DNA of 53,746 bases. Source: Bacteroidales bacterium. GTDB taxonomy: Bacteria; Bacteroidota; Bacteroidia; Bacteroidales; UBA7960. The notes under the pieces are model-generated. The model worked only from the letters and a program-made list of their open reading frames with translations, made no database searches and had not been told where the DNA came from. The stretch is from NCBI GenBank assembly GCA_019429365.1, contig JAHYJD010000012.1, forward strand, positions 1-53,746, written 5' to 3'. Positions 34,776 through 42,505 of this stretch are shown here, piece by piece; the first letter of the stretch is position 1; each line of letters starts with the position of its first letter. A program made the position numbers and the translations under genes.

Positions 34776-35765
34776 TTACAGTTCCAGGATGGCCTTTAAG
34801 CCTGTTTCGGGAAGATCGAGCAATCCGGCGGCTGGCAGGCGGCGGGTTAGCTCACGCCAGTTATCATCGGCCTGAAAAATTTCCCGGAAAACCGGCAGGG
34901 CTTCATTGAGCCGGCCGCTGTTGGCCAGGCCAATAGCTTTCCAGTATTTCATTTCGAGGTTGTCGGGGAACATTTGCTCGGCAGCACCATATTCCTGCAT
35001 GGCCAGTTCCATGTCGCCTACTTCCATGGCCAGGTCGCCCCGGTTCATATGGTCGTAGGCACGGTGCACTTTCAGCAGTCTTTCCAGCTCAGCCAGAGGC
35101 TCGGCATGGTCATCCACCCGCAGGTCCACCAGCTTGTCCATCCACGGGTGGGGTGGCGGTGTGCTGCTTACCACCAGCAAAACTGCAGATTGCTTTCCGC
35201 GAATATCGCCCCCGGCGGCTTGGGCGGCCTTCATGGCTTCGAGCACCCGCTCTGCCAGCGGCAGGTATGCATGTTCCTCATAAGCATTGCGCATGGCCGG
35301 AATCACATGATCGTTAAGCATCATATTGGCCTGCACCGAGAAGTTTTCGCCCACGTAATGTCCGGCCGAGGCAATGCACTTAGCACCGGTAAAGGCATAG
35401 ACATTTCCATGGGTGTCGAGAAAGGCCACCTGGCGAAAGTCGCGGCCTTCATCAAGTGCAATGAGTTGCTTCAAGGCTGTTTCTGCATCAAGGCCTTCCT
35501 CCATAAGGGAAAGGCCGTCAGGACCAAAGGCAGGATTTACAAACGACTGGGTGGCGATCACTCCAACGCCTGATTTCCCCCAGCTGACAATGGTTCCCAC
35601 CGAAAACCAGTGGCTCTGCACTGCCACGGCCATTTCGCCGGTTACGGCATCGCGTGCCACAATGGAATAGGTGTGGGCCAGAGGTTCGGTTTTCTTGTAA
35701 ACTTGTGCGGAAGCATGATTGCCGGTCATGATCAAAAGAATTAAAATGGGTGTAATTTTCTTCAT
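34776..35765 (-). CDS. DUF1028 secreted protein with C-terminal TPR-like region
   Basis: A 329-residue protein with a signal peptide (MKKITPILILLIMTGNHASA, cleavage before QVYKK). Residues 28-215 form the DUF1028 domain, an Ntn-hydrolase-like fold: HTYSIVARDAVTGEMAVAVQSHWFSVG, then GVGVIATQSFVNPAFGP, and the closing RVDDHAEPLAEL. Residues about 225-310 hold two helix pairs of TPR type (AMEVGDMELAMQEYGAAEQMFPDN and AIGLANSGRLNEALPVFREI). Family function is not firmly known. The gene converges on pbpC with 3 bases between the stops and is otherwise alone. Confidence 0.85.
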   Translation of the reverse strand: MKKITPILILLIMTGNHASAQVYKKTEPLAHTYSIVARDAVTGEMAVAVQSHWFSVGTIVSWGKSGVGVIATQSFVNPAFGPDGLSLMEEGLDAETALKQLIALDEGRDFRQVAFLDTHGNVYAFTGAKCIASAGHYVGENFSVQANMMLNDHVIPAMRNAYEEHAYLPLAERVLEAMKAAQAAGGDIRGKQSAVLLVVSSTPPPHPWMDKLVDLRVDDHAEPLAELERLLKVHRAYDHMNRGDLAMEVGDMELAMQEYGAAEQMFPDNLEMKYWKAIGLANSGRLNEALPVFREIFQADDNWRELTRRLPAAGLLDLPETGLKAILEL

Positions 35766-35785
35766 GGTGATATTTTTGTTGTTTT

Positions 35786-35793
35786 CAAAGCTA
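35786..35793 (-). promoter_or_regulatory. -7 element of the DUF1028 gene
   Basis: TAGCTTTG on the minus strand fits TAnnTTTG, 20 bases before the ATG at 35765. No proper -33 TTG seen. Confidence 0.5.
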
Positions 35794-35889
35794 TGGAATT
35801 TTTTGAATTTTAACAGCTTTGAAAGTGTAAGTTTTAAAGTGCGAAAAGAAGATTTTTAATGAATGTTATTTTAGTAAGATAAACTTTCT

Positions 35890-35897
35890 TATTTTTG
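35890..35897 (+). promoter_or_regulatory. -7 element of the AAA/DUF4143 gene
   Basis: TATTTTTG fits TAnnTTTG, 25 bases before the ATG at 35923. Confidence 0.5.
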
Positions 35898-35922
35898 TAA
35901 TATAAACAATTATTCTTTACCG

Positions 35923-37140
35923 ATGCTTTTAACAAGTGAAATAGAGAAGGCTTACAATGCTCAAAAGGCTTTTCTGGAAACAAAAAATACTGGCATTCCG
36001 AGGCAATATCTGGAGAATTTTCAGCCTTTATTTGGGCATGTGGATGTAATTTCCGGAATCAGGCGTTGCGGGAAAAGCACTTTAATGTATCAGATCATCA
36101 AAAAATTCTTTAGGAATGTGGCCTATTTTAATTTTGAGGATTCCCGTGTATTCGGTTTTGAAGTTGGAGATTTCCAAAAGTTGGATGAAATAGTAGGTAC
36201 AGGAATAGAAGCTTACTTTTTTGATGAAATTCAGAATATTCCTTCCTGGGAAATTTTTGTCAGGCAGTTGCATGATCGGGGTGAAAAGATTTACATAACC
36301 GGCTCAAACGCCTCTTTACTAAGCAGGGAATTAGGCACAAGGTTAACCGGACGGCACTTGCGCCATGAGCTTTTCCCTTTCTCTTATGCCGAATTTCTTA
36401 CATTTTCGGGAAAAGAAAACCATCAGGAATCGTTTGATGATTTTTTGACGGAAGGTGGGTTTCCTGAGTACCTGCAGGCAAAAAATCCTGAAGTTCTTCA
36501 AAATCTTTTGAAAGACATCGTTTTCAGGGATATTGCCGTTCGCTATGGTGTCAGGAACTCGCGAACCCTTATGGATTTAGCTCTTTTCCTTATTTCAAAT
36601 ATTGGCAAGGAGGTATCTTACAACGGGTTGAAAAATTTTTTTGAAATTGGTTCGGCAAATACTGTTTCTGACTATTTATCATGGCTTGAGGATGCCTATT
36701 TGCTGTTCTTTTTACCCAAATTCAGCTGGTCGGCAAAAAAATCTGCTGTTAATCCCCGCAAGGTTTATGCTATTGATAATGGCCTGGTCAAATCCAATTC
36801 GCTGAGCTTTTCTAATGATCGGGGTCGTCTTCTTGAAAATCTGGTGTTTCAGTTTCTCAGGCAGAAAAATGTTAAGATTTATTTTTTTCGAGAAAAAAAA
36901 GAATGCGATTTTGTGGTGTTCTCCGGAGGGAAATGCCTTACCGTGATTCAGGTCTGCGATGAAATCACGCCGGATAATAAAACCCGCGAAATGGCAGGAT
37001 TGATGGAAGCTATCAGGTTTTTTGAACTCGAAAAGGGCTTAATTATTACCAGACAGCAAGAGGATAAATTTATTGTTGAAGGGAAAAAAATTGAAATCAT
37101 TCCTGCCCGGCAATTCCTCTTAGCGTGGGAGATTGACTAA
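35923..37140 (+). CDS. AAA ATPase with DUF4143 domain
   Basis: A 405-residue ATPase of the AAA_14/DUF4143 family, abundant and often mobile in Bacteroidota and archaea, with no settled function. Walker A is GIRRCGKST (45-53), Walker B is AYFFDEIQN, and the sensor-1 region is ITGSNASLLS. The DUF4143 part starts near residue 200 (KDIVFRDIAVRYGVRN) and contains a winged-helix-like segment. A PD-(D/E)XK-like segment is visible near the end (ECDFVVFSGGK, VIQVCDE), as in other members. The codon use looks more AT-rich than that of neighbours by eye, which suits recent transfer. Its stop overlaps the native stop of the decayed DUF294 gene on the other strand. Confidence 0.85.
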   Translation: MLLTSEIEKAYNAQKAFLETKNTGIPRQYLENFQPLFGHVDVISGIRRCGKSTLMYQIIKKFFRNVAYFNFEDSRVFGFEVGDFQKLDEIVGTGIEAYFFDEIQNIPSWEIFVRQLHDRGEKIYITGSNASLLSRELGTRLTGRHLRHELFPFSYAEFLTFSGKENHQESFDDFLTEGGFPEYLQAKNPEVLQNLLKDIVFRDIAVRYGVRNSRTLMDLALFLISNIGKEVSYNGLKNFFEIGSANTVSDYLSWLEDAYLLFFLPKFSWSAKKSAVNPRKVYAIDNGLVKSNSLSFSNDRGRLLENLVFQFLRQKNVKIYFFREKKECDFVVFSGGKCLTVIQVCDEITPDNKTREMAGLMEAIRFFELEKGLIITRQQEDKFIVEGKKIEIIPARQFLLAWEID

Positions 37141-37692
37141 CCTATCCTGAAATCCATTGCCAGTCGATTCAGGTGGTCGCTGATAGTGGCGCTGACGCGC
37201 TTCAGCATGATCACATCCATCTCGGAGAGGTGTTTGGGATTGATCTTGTTGCTGAACGTTTCGCTGGCTTACGCCAAATTTAAGTGCCCACAGCCGGGCA
37301 ATGCCAGTTATGGCCATTATGGGCAACTTCACATCGAAGCTGTCCTGTTTTATGATAGAACTATCCATGGCTGGGGGCTTAAGACCTATAATGCTTTTGG
37401 CCAGGTTAAAGAAGAACACGTCCTTGTTCTTGAGTTCTTTCTGTACCAGGTGTTGCAGTTCCTCTGCAAGTTCTGTTTGCCCGAACACAGGCCTGAAGTC
37501 GAAGAAGATGGAAGTCTTAAGTAATTCCGGTGGGTTGGGGGTGGCGGCCCCGGTGCCGGTCTCCACCAGCCTTTGAATGAGTCTTGGCAAGTGGTTGAGC
37601 TGGTCGGAGATCTCGTCAACCGATTCGGCCTTGCCTATGGCGTTGATCAGGTATTCGGGCATGGTCGGCGCCCAGCTCCACGGCAGGTTCAT
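37137..37692 (-). pseudogene. Decayed DUF294 nucleotidyltransferase-like gene
   Basis: The open frame (190 codons from 37692) contains pieces of a DUF294/CBS putative nucleotidyltransferase in the right order but with large gaps. MPEYLINAIGKAESVDEISDQL belongs to the segment before the transferase core. After LIQRLVETGTG it jumps to PPELLKTSIFFDFRPVFG, so the core carrying the GSEGR motif (roughly 150-200 residues in intact proteins) is absent. The frame continues to IARLWALKFGVSQRN, then is shifted. The native C-terminus (NKINPKHLSEMDVIML to MDFRIG and a TAG at 37137-37139) is found in the +1 frame from 37250 downwards, with about 30-40 residues missing at the junction. The CBS and cyclic-nucleotide-binding N-terminus is also gone. 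It cannot give a functional enzyme. Confidence 0.8.
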
Positions 37693-37872
37693 GTAACATC
37701 TTTAAGGGTTTTGGTGGTTATTGAATGATTGGTTCAAAGAGCGGTTATATAGAAAGAAAATGAGCCGTTATAAAAAAAACATGGCTAAAATAAGCTATTT
37801 TATTTCTGATTCAACAGTTTTTTTCTCAACAATCGGAGGCTTTTATTAAATTCGCTCTGGAAAACAGCAAAG

Positions 37873-39183
37873 ATGAAAGATAAATGCTTGGGCTTTGGAG
37901 AATTCAGGGCAATATCCTGGCTCTTGCCAGCCATACTGCCAGGGCTTTTTTTGCTATTATTATTTCCTGTAAATGTAAATTCTCAAACTGCTTTCCGACT
38001 GAAGTACTGGCAAAATATGCTCCATGAGGTCGCTGATTTTTCCTTTTTACCGCCAGGGCTTACACCCGAAATGCTTGCCAGTGTGCCTTATGATGACAGA
38101 AATGCAAATAATCCTGTTACCATACTCCCTTTTGACGGTACCTTTTTTGCTTTTCGCGACTGTTTTTTCGATGTCAATGTGTGGAAGGATACGGCCTGGG
38201 TTAATCTTTACCCTAGGAAATTATATGGTTACAATTGTTCTAGCAAGCAATTTGTAATTAATGGGAAGATTTATTCGATGGGTCGTTATGGTTTTTACAA
38301 AATGCACAGTGAGCTGATTCAATGGAGCCCCCGCGACAACCGCTGGAATATTGTGCCTGTTATAAATTTGCCAGACCATTATTCATCAGCGTTGCTTGCG
38401 CAAAAAGGCGACACCATCATCAGCCTTTTTGGCACCTATCTGAATGAGAGCCACTCCCTTCTCCGAGAAGAGCCTAACGGTTTTATGCTTGATTTGAAGA
38501 AAAGGGAATGGGTAAGCCTCTCGGTAAAATCGAAACACCTTGGAGAAGGGCCCGGACAAACCAATGAGGCATTTGATCTTGATGATTTCCTGGTTTTTAA
38601 ACATATAAAAGAGGCTGTTTCGGGTTTCTTTATGCTCGACAAGAAAAGCCTCAATCTTTATTTTTGGAATAAGCCAAATACTTTGGGGCAGTCCCCATTT
38701 TTCTTTAACAGTGGTAACCTACTAATTTACCAAGAAATTAAATCGGAGATTGTTCAAGTCAATTTTGATCAGGGACGTGAGGAGTTTGAAGCGGTAGGAC
38801 AGGTTCTGCTGGCCGGAAAAAGGAAAAAAATGCTTTTTGCCGGACTTGGCGTGCTTGTGGCTTTTCTTCTGGCAGCTATAATTTATATATACAGGAAAAA
38901 GGTGTCGCATAAATACTTAAATGGTCAGAATGGCCTGGATCCTGATGCCATCGACCGCTTGATTGCCAGGTTTGAAACGCGCTCCGGAACAATCCTGCAA
39001 GTTGACGAGCTCGATATAATTCTGGATATAAGCCACCTTCCCAATCCCGATTACAAGCGGGTGCGGCGTTCAAAACTCATTAACGATATTAACTCGCGCT
39101 TTAAGGCCCTCCATGGGCAGGAACTCATTGGCCGTCAGCGAAGTGAAAGCGATAAACGCCTGATGGAGTACCTTATTTTTTAG
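37873..39183 (+). CDS. Single-pass membrane protein with kelch-like extracellular part
   Basis: A 436-residue protein I cannot name. An N-terminal hydrophobic segment (about 15-35) is a signal peptide ending near NVNSQ. Residues 40-310 resemble a beta-propeller of kelch type (repeated patterns such as VINGKIYSMGRYGFYKM and WSPRDNRWNIVP) and would face outside. One membrane segment lies near residues 318-340 (MLFAGLGVLVAFLLAAIIYIY). The last 90 residues are cytoplasmic and helical, with LDIILDISHLPNPDYKRVRRSKLINDINSRF, a pattern I have seen in other Bacteroidota membrane proteins without assigned role. The layout is that of a surface sensor with a short inner domain. The following gene may belong to the same unit; 67 bases separate it from a possible promoter. 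Confidence 0.7.
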   Translation: MKDKCLGFGEFRAISWLLPAILPGLFLLLLFPVNVNSQTAFRLKYWQNMLHEVADFSFLPPGLTPEMLASVPYDDRNANNPVTILPFDGTFFAFRDCFFDVNVWKDTAWVNLYPRKLYGYNCSSKQFVINGKIYSMGRYGFYKMHSELIQWSPRDNRWNIVPVINLPDHYSSALLAQKGDTIISLFGTYLNESHSLLREEPNGFMLDLKKREWVSLSVKSKHLGEGPGQTNEAFDLDDFLVFKHIKEAVSGFFMLDKKSLNLYFWNKPNTLGQSPFFFNSGNLLIYQEIKSEIVQVNFDQGREEFEAVGQVLLAGKRKKMLFAGLGVLVAFLLAAIIYIYRKKVSHKYLNGQNGLDPDAIDRLIARFETRSGTILQVDELDIILDISHLPNPDYKRVRRSKLINDINSRFKALHGQELIGRQRSESDKRLMEYLIF

Positions 39184-39245
39184 CGTTCCAATCTGTATTT
39201 ATCAGTATATACATAAAAAATGCCGGTTCCCAGTTTGCTCTGGTG

Positions 39246-39253
39246 TATTTTTG
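39246..39253 (+). promoter_or_regulatory. -7 element before the 156-aa gene
   Basis: TATTTTTG fits TAnnTTTG. It overlaps the first codon of the longest open frame (39251), so translation must start further downstream, at 39305 or 39323. Confidence 0.5.
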
Positions 39254-39304
39254 ATTGCCCCGCGAAAAGGTGTTAATAAACCTTCATTTTTTGCTGCCGG
39301 GCAA

Positions 39305-39775
39305 ATGAAATTCACATGTTTTATGGAACCATTGCTTAAGCTTAGATCCTTTACCAATGAATTGCGCCTTTATGAAGATCATCTTGAAGGCGAATTCTTT
39401 GGAGAGGATATTTTAGCAGCTTTTGGAAACCGGTTTTACAGCCTTAAATACCAGGAGGTGCTTTCGGTGCATATTACCGAAAGCCCTGATCGATACATGA
39501 TACTGCTGGAGATTGATTTTGCCGAGAAACCGGAATTTGAGAAAAAGCACCTTCATCCCTCCAACCTTTTTTTCAGGAAGTCACGTAAGGAAGAAGTGAA
39601 AAACTGCCTGCGGGCCAAAGGCATCATTGATTACTTGCGCCAGAACTCTTTCGATAGCGGACAGGTAAACCGTATCCTTTCGCCCGATAACGAGGAGTTC
39701 CTTGATCAGTTCAGCAGTGAGTTTAGTTTTCTGAAGAGAAGAAAGCCCTTTTTTGCCAATTTAAATTTTTTTTAA
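39305..39775 (+). CDS. Unknown cytoplasmic protein (156 aa)
   Basis: A 156-residue protein without signal peptide or membrane segment. The N-terminal half has beta-strand character (LRLYEDHLEGEFFGEDILAAFGNRFYSLKYQEVLSVHI), which resembles a small PH-like or bacterial PH-domain strand order, but I would not assign it. The C-terminal half is charged and helical and ends in FFANLNFF. The start is uncertain: ATG at 39305 (MKFTCFMEPL) or at 39323 (MEPLLKLRSF). The -7 element at 39246 rules out the longer frame. It lies between the kelch-like membrane protein and the FkbM gene, all on the plus strand. Confidence 0.6.
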   Translation: MKFTCFMEPLLKLRSFTNELRLYEDHLEGEFFGEDILAAFGNRFYSLKYQEVLSVHITESPDRYMILLEIDFAEKPEFEKKHLHPSNLFFRKSRKEEVKNCLRAKGIIDYLRQNSFDSGQVNRILSPDNEEFLDQFSSEFSFLKRRKPFFANLNFF

Positions 39776-39897
39776 CCAGCCAATGGGGCTTGCGATATTT
39801 TTAGTCGGGCAAGAAAAAGAACCTTGCTTTTACCCCTCTCCGCTTTGTTTTACAGCATAGGATTGTGTAACATTGCAATTACATAACCTGTTTCTTT

Positions 39898-40752
39898 ATG
39901 AACCTGCTGGCTGGCCTCACAAGGCGAATATTAAGACTGCCCTTTCTGCGAAAGCATTATTACGGCATTTACATAAAGGTGCTTAAACCGCTTGGGTTGT
40001 TCAGAAACACCTCGCTGATTCACCACTATGATAAAGGGCTGAAAATCAAGCTGAATATTGGCGACTGGCTGCAGCAACAGATTTATTTTTTTGATGTATT
40101 CGATGAGCGGGGACTGCTTTTCCTGGAAAAGAACCTGAAAGAAGGCGATGTGTTTGTAGATGTAGGAGCCAATATTGGTTGCTACACACTGGTGGCCGCC
40201 AAACTGGTTGGGCCAACCGGAAGGGTATTTGCTTTCGAGCCGGTGAGCTATGTTTTCGAACACCTTCAATTCAATTTGCAGCTTAACGGATTTAGCCAGG
40301 TAATACCCGAGCGACTGGCTTTGCTCGACAAGCCCGTAAGCGTTGAACTGTACATTGCCGATAGGGAAAACCTCGGAATGTCGAGCATCTTTCATCACGA
40401 TACGGAAAGTGGAATTACAGAAAAGGCTGATGCTGTTAGCCTTGATGATTATGCCGCTGGGGCGGGAATAGACCAAATAAATATTGTTAAAATCGACATT
40501 GAAGGCGCTGAGCTGGAAGCCCTCATGGGAATGGAACAAAGCCTGAACCGGTTTCGCCCACTGCTGATTGTGGAAATTAGCGATGAAGTGCTTCACACTG
40601 ATGCTATCCGTAAGCAACAAACCCTCGAATGGCTGAAAAAACACCGCTATGTAATGAAATGGATTGATACTTGCGGCAATTTATTGAATGAGCCTGATAA
40701 ACAATCTCTTAACTACTTCAATTTCGTCTTTTTGCCCGAAGAAAATCTTTAA
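39898..40752 (+). CDS. FkbM family methyltransferase
   Basis: A 284-residue SAM-dependent methyltransferase of the FkbM family, which O-methylates sugars or polyketides. Motif I is VFVDVGANIGCYTL (85-98), then GRVFAFEPV for the second strand, and VKIDIEGAELEAL for the motif typical of the family. The N-terminal 60 residues are a basic helical lead (LTRRILRLPFLRKHYYGIYIKVLKPLGLF). No glycosyltransferase or polysaccharide cluster is nearby, so the substrate is unknown. The ATG at 39898 is the only suitable start. It is followed after 83 bases by the zur-type gene, which has its own promoter. Confidence 0.87.
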   Translation: MNLLAGLTRRILRLPFLRKHYYGIYIKVLKPLGLFRNTSLIHHYDKGLKIKLNIGDWLQQQIYFFDVFDERGLLFLEKNLKEGDVFVDVGANIGCYTLVAAKLVGPTGRVFAFEPVSYVFEHLQFNLQLNGFSQVIPERLALLDKPVSVELYIADRENLGMSSIFHHDTESGITEKADAVSLDDYAAGAGIDQINIVKIDIEGAELEALMGMEQSLNRFRPLLIVEISDEVLHTDAIRKQQTLEWLKKHRYVMKWIDTCGNLLNEPDKQSLNYFNFVFLPEENL

Positions 40753-40803
40753 ATTTCGTTGGGATCATTTTTTTCTCCAGGGAATAATTTAAAATTGATT
40801 AAA

Positions 40804-40830
40804 TTTGCAACAAGGTTGCAAATATTTTTG
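40804..40830 (+). promoter_or_regulatory. Operator-like palindrome and -7 element of the fur/zur-type gene
   Basis: TTTGCAAC (40804-40811) and GTTGCAAA (40815-40822) form a perfect 8-bp inverted repeat with a 3-base centre. It abuts the -7 element TATTTTTG (40823-40830). A protein bound here would block RNA polymerase. The layout fits autoregulation by the Fur-family protein encoded from 40836, probably in response to zinc. The start codon lies only 5 bases after the -7 element, so the mRNA should be leaderless or nearly so. Confidence 0.72.
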
Positions 40831-40835
40831 CTTTT

Positions 40836-41246
40836 ATGAATGAGATATTTTCCTTGCTGGAGAAAAACAAGCTTTCGCGCACGCCCTGCCGCATTGAGGT
40901 GCTTAAAACCTTGAAGCTGGCCGGCTCGGCACTTTCGGAAGCAGAAATTCGCGAAAAGATTGGCGATCACTTTGACCGCACCACGGTGTACCGCACCCTT
41001 CGCAGCTTTCTGAAGGAGGATGTGATTCACAGCATTTCGCTCGATGGGGGAGGGGTGCGCTATGCCCTCAGCCCGCACAAGGAAGTGGCCCATAGCAGTC
41101 ATCACGTGCACTTCTTCTGCAACGATTGCAACAGTGTGTACTGCATCTCCCACCAGGCCTTCGAAACACCTGAACTGCCAAAAGGGTTTATGGCGGAAAG
41201 TTTTGATTTGCTCATTCAGGGAAGTTGCAGGAAGTGTAAGAAGTGA
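40836..41246 (+). CDS. zur: Fur family metal regulator, probably Zur
   Basis: A 136-residue DNA-binding repressor of the Fur family. The N-terminal winged helix (about 1-80) contains the typical FDRTTVYRTLRSFLKEDVIHSI. The C-terminal dimerisation domain has two CxxC pairs, Cys95/Cys98 and Cys131/Cys134, for structural zinc, and a His-rich sensor stretch SSHHVHFF (88-94). The ZnuACB genes downstream on the same strand make zinc the likely signal, so I call it Zur; Fur or Mur identity cannot be excluded from sequence alone. An operator-like palindrome lies on its own promoter, so it probably controls itself and, by readthrough, the transporter. A 377-base repeat stretch separates it from znuA. 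Confidence 0.85.
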   Translation: MNEIFSLLEKNKLSRTPCRIEVLKTLKLAGSALSEAEIREKIGDHFDRTTVYRTLRSFLKEDVIHSISLDGGGVRYALSPHKEVAHSSHHVHFFCNDCNSVYCISHQAFETPELPKGFMAESFDLLIQGSCRKCKK

Positions 41247-41247
41247 G

Positions 41248-41383
41248 AGGGTGAGAAAATGGGAAAATGAGAGAGTGGAAAAATGAGAAAGTGAGAATAT
41301 AGGAAAGAGGAAGGTGGTGGCCTGCCCGAAGGGCCAGCTTTGAGTAGCCCTGGGTCGCCCAGCGAAGCAATGCACCCAGGGCG
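41248..41383. repeat. 136-bp direct repeat, copy A (between zur and znuA)
   Basis: The unit is a purine-rich half (GTGAGAAAATGGG, AATGAGAAAGTGAGAATATAGG) followed by a GC-rich half with GGTGGTGGCCTGCCCGAAGG and an inverted repeat GCCCTGGGT (41347-41355)/ACCCAGGGC (41374-41382). Copy B follows at a constant offset of 153 bases, differing by few substitutions and no net indel. No open frame with coding character is seen; the GC-rich half reads as a spurious peptide on the minus strand. Confidence 0.85.
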
Positions 41384-41400
41384 TAAGATGAGAGGGTAAG

Positions 41401-41536
41401 AGGGTGAGAAAATGGGAAGATGAGAAAGTGGGAAAATGAGAAAGTGAGAATATAGGAAAAAGGAGGGTGGTGGCCTGCCCGAAGGGCCAGCTTAAAGTAG
41501 CCCTGGGTCGCCCAGCGAAGCAATGCACCCAGGGCG
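41401..41536. repeat. 136-bp direct repeat, copy B (between zur and znuA)
   Basis: Second copy of the unit that begins at 41248, with its own inverted repeat at 41500-41508/41527-41535. After it, 41537-41623 holds AT-rich, purine-rich sequence with AAGATGAGAAGATGAG units up to the znuA start. In the whole 41247-41623 gap I see no promoter of TAnnTTTG type for znuA. Confidence 0.85.
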
Positions 41537-41623
41537 AAGGTGGAAGATGAGAAGATGAGAAGATGTGAGGATCTGAGGATTTGAAAAGATAAAAATTGGA
41601 AATTAGAAATAATAAAAGGAAAA

Positions 41624-42505
41624 ATGAGAAAGAGAGATTTTATGAGAATAATGGCTGTATTGGTCACTATGCTTGGGGTTATGATTGGTTGTGGGGAAAG
41701 AGAAAGGAAAGAAGATGTAGTGTCGGTGAGTATTTTGCCAGTACAGTATTTTATTGACCGGCTTACGGATAATGCCCTGGAAGTGAACGTAATGGTTCCG
41801 CAGGGTGCCAGCCATGGCACCTATTCACCTTCAGCCCGTCAAATGCAAAGGCTTTCCGATTCGGGCATTTATTTCCGTATCGGCTATCTGGGTTATGAGC
41901 AGGCCTTTATCCGCCGGCTCAACGAGTTGAATCCGGAAATGAAAGAGGTGAATCTTTCGAATCATGTGGAGTTGATTCGTGGTATGCCTGTGGTACATGG
42001 CGACCATGTGCACGAAGGCGGCGTCGATCCGCACATTTGGATGTCGCCGGCCGTGATGCTCAGCCTGTTGCCTGTAATAAAAAATGCTTTGGTTGAGGGA
42101 TATCCTGAGTATCAGGAAACGGTGGAGGCCAATTACCCGGCCCTTTATGCAGATGTGGAACGGTCACACCTTCTGATGCAGGAAATTACCCAAAGCATTT
42201 CGCAGAAACGGTTTTTGATCTTTCACCCGGCACTGACTTATCTGGCCCGCGACTATGGCATGGAGCAGGTGTCCATTGAGCACGAAGGCAAGGAACCCTC
42301 GCCCGGTCAGCTCAGCCAGCTCATTCGTGAGGCCCGTGCCGAAACCATTCCCATTATCTTTATCCAGGAAGAATACGACCAGCGCAACGCCGAACTGGTA
42401 GCCGCCGAAACCGGTGCCGAACTCATACAGATCAACCCCCTGGCCTACGACTGGCTTCAGGAAATGAACGACCTGGTGGAAGTTTTTAAACAATACCTGC
42501 AATGA
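41624..42505 (+). CDS. znuA: Zinc ABC transporter substrate-binding lipoprotein ZnuA
   Basis: A 293-residue cluster A-I metal-binding protein that captures Zn2+ outside the inner membrane. The lipoprotein signal ends at MIGC (Cys23). Likely metal ligands are His64 in QGASHGTYSPS, His137 in VDPHIWMSP, His201 in IFHPALTYLARDYG, and an acidic residue in FIQEEYDQRNAE (249-252). A short histidine-rich loop (HGDHVH, 125-130) precedes the second ligand, as in zinc-specific members. The start ATG at 41624 is chosen, though a second ATG at 41642 (MRIMAVL) also gives a full signal peptide. It overlaps znuC by 4 bases (ATGA). Manganese specificity is less likely because of the Zur-type gene and His loop. 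Confidence 0.88.
   Translation: MRKRDFMRIMAVLVTMLGVMIGCGERERKEDVVSVSILPVQYFIDRLTDNALEVNVMVPQGASHGTYSPSARQMQRLSDSGIYFRIGYLGYEQAFIRRLNELNPEMKEVNLSNHVELIRGMPVVHGDHVHEGGVDPHIWMSPAVMLSLLPVIKNALVEGYPEYQETVEANYPALYADVERSHLLMQEITQSISQKRFLIFHPALTYLARDYGMEQVSIEHEGKEPSPGQLSQLIREARAETIPIIFIQEEYDQRNAELVAAETGAELIQINPLAYDWLQEMNDLVEVFKQYLQ

Noticed and set aside
41248-41536. Possible CRISPR array from regular repeats
   Set aside because: Only two long units, a 17-base spacer and no cas genes; the unit is 136 bp, far above CRISPR repeat size.
41212-41820. Minus-strand open frames (also 40749-41528) with repeated LGALLRWATQGY-type peptide
   Set aside because: They are translations of the two 136-bp non-coding repeats and run antisense through znuA or the zur gene; the peptide repeats simply mirror the DNA repeats.
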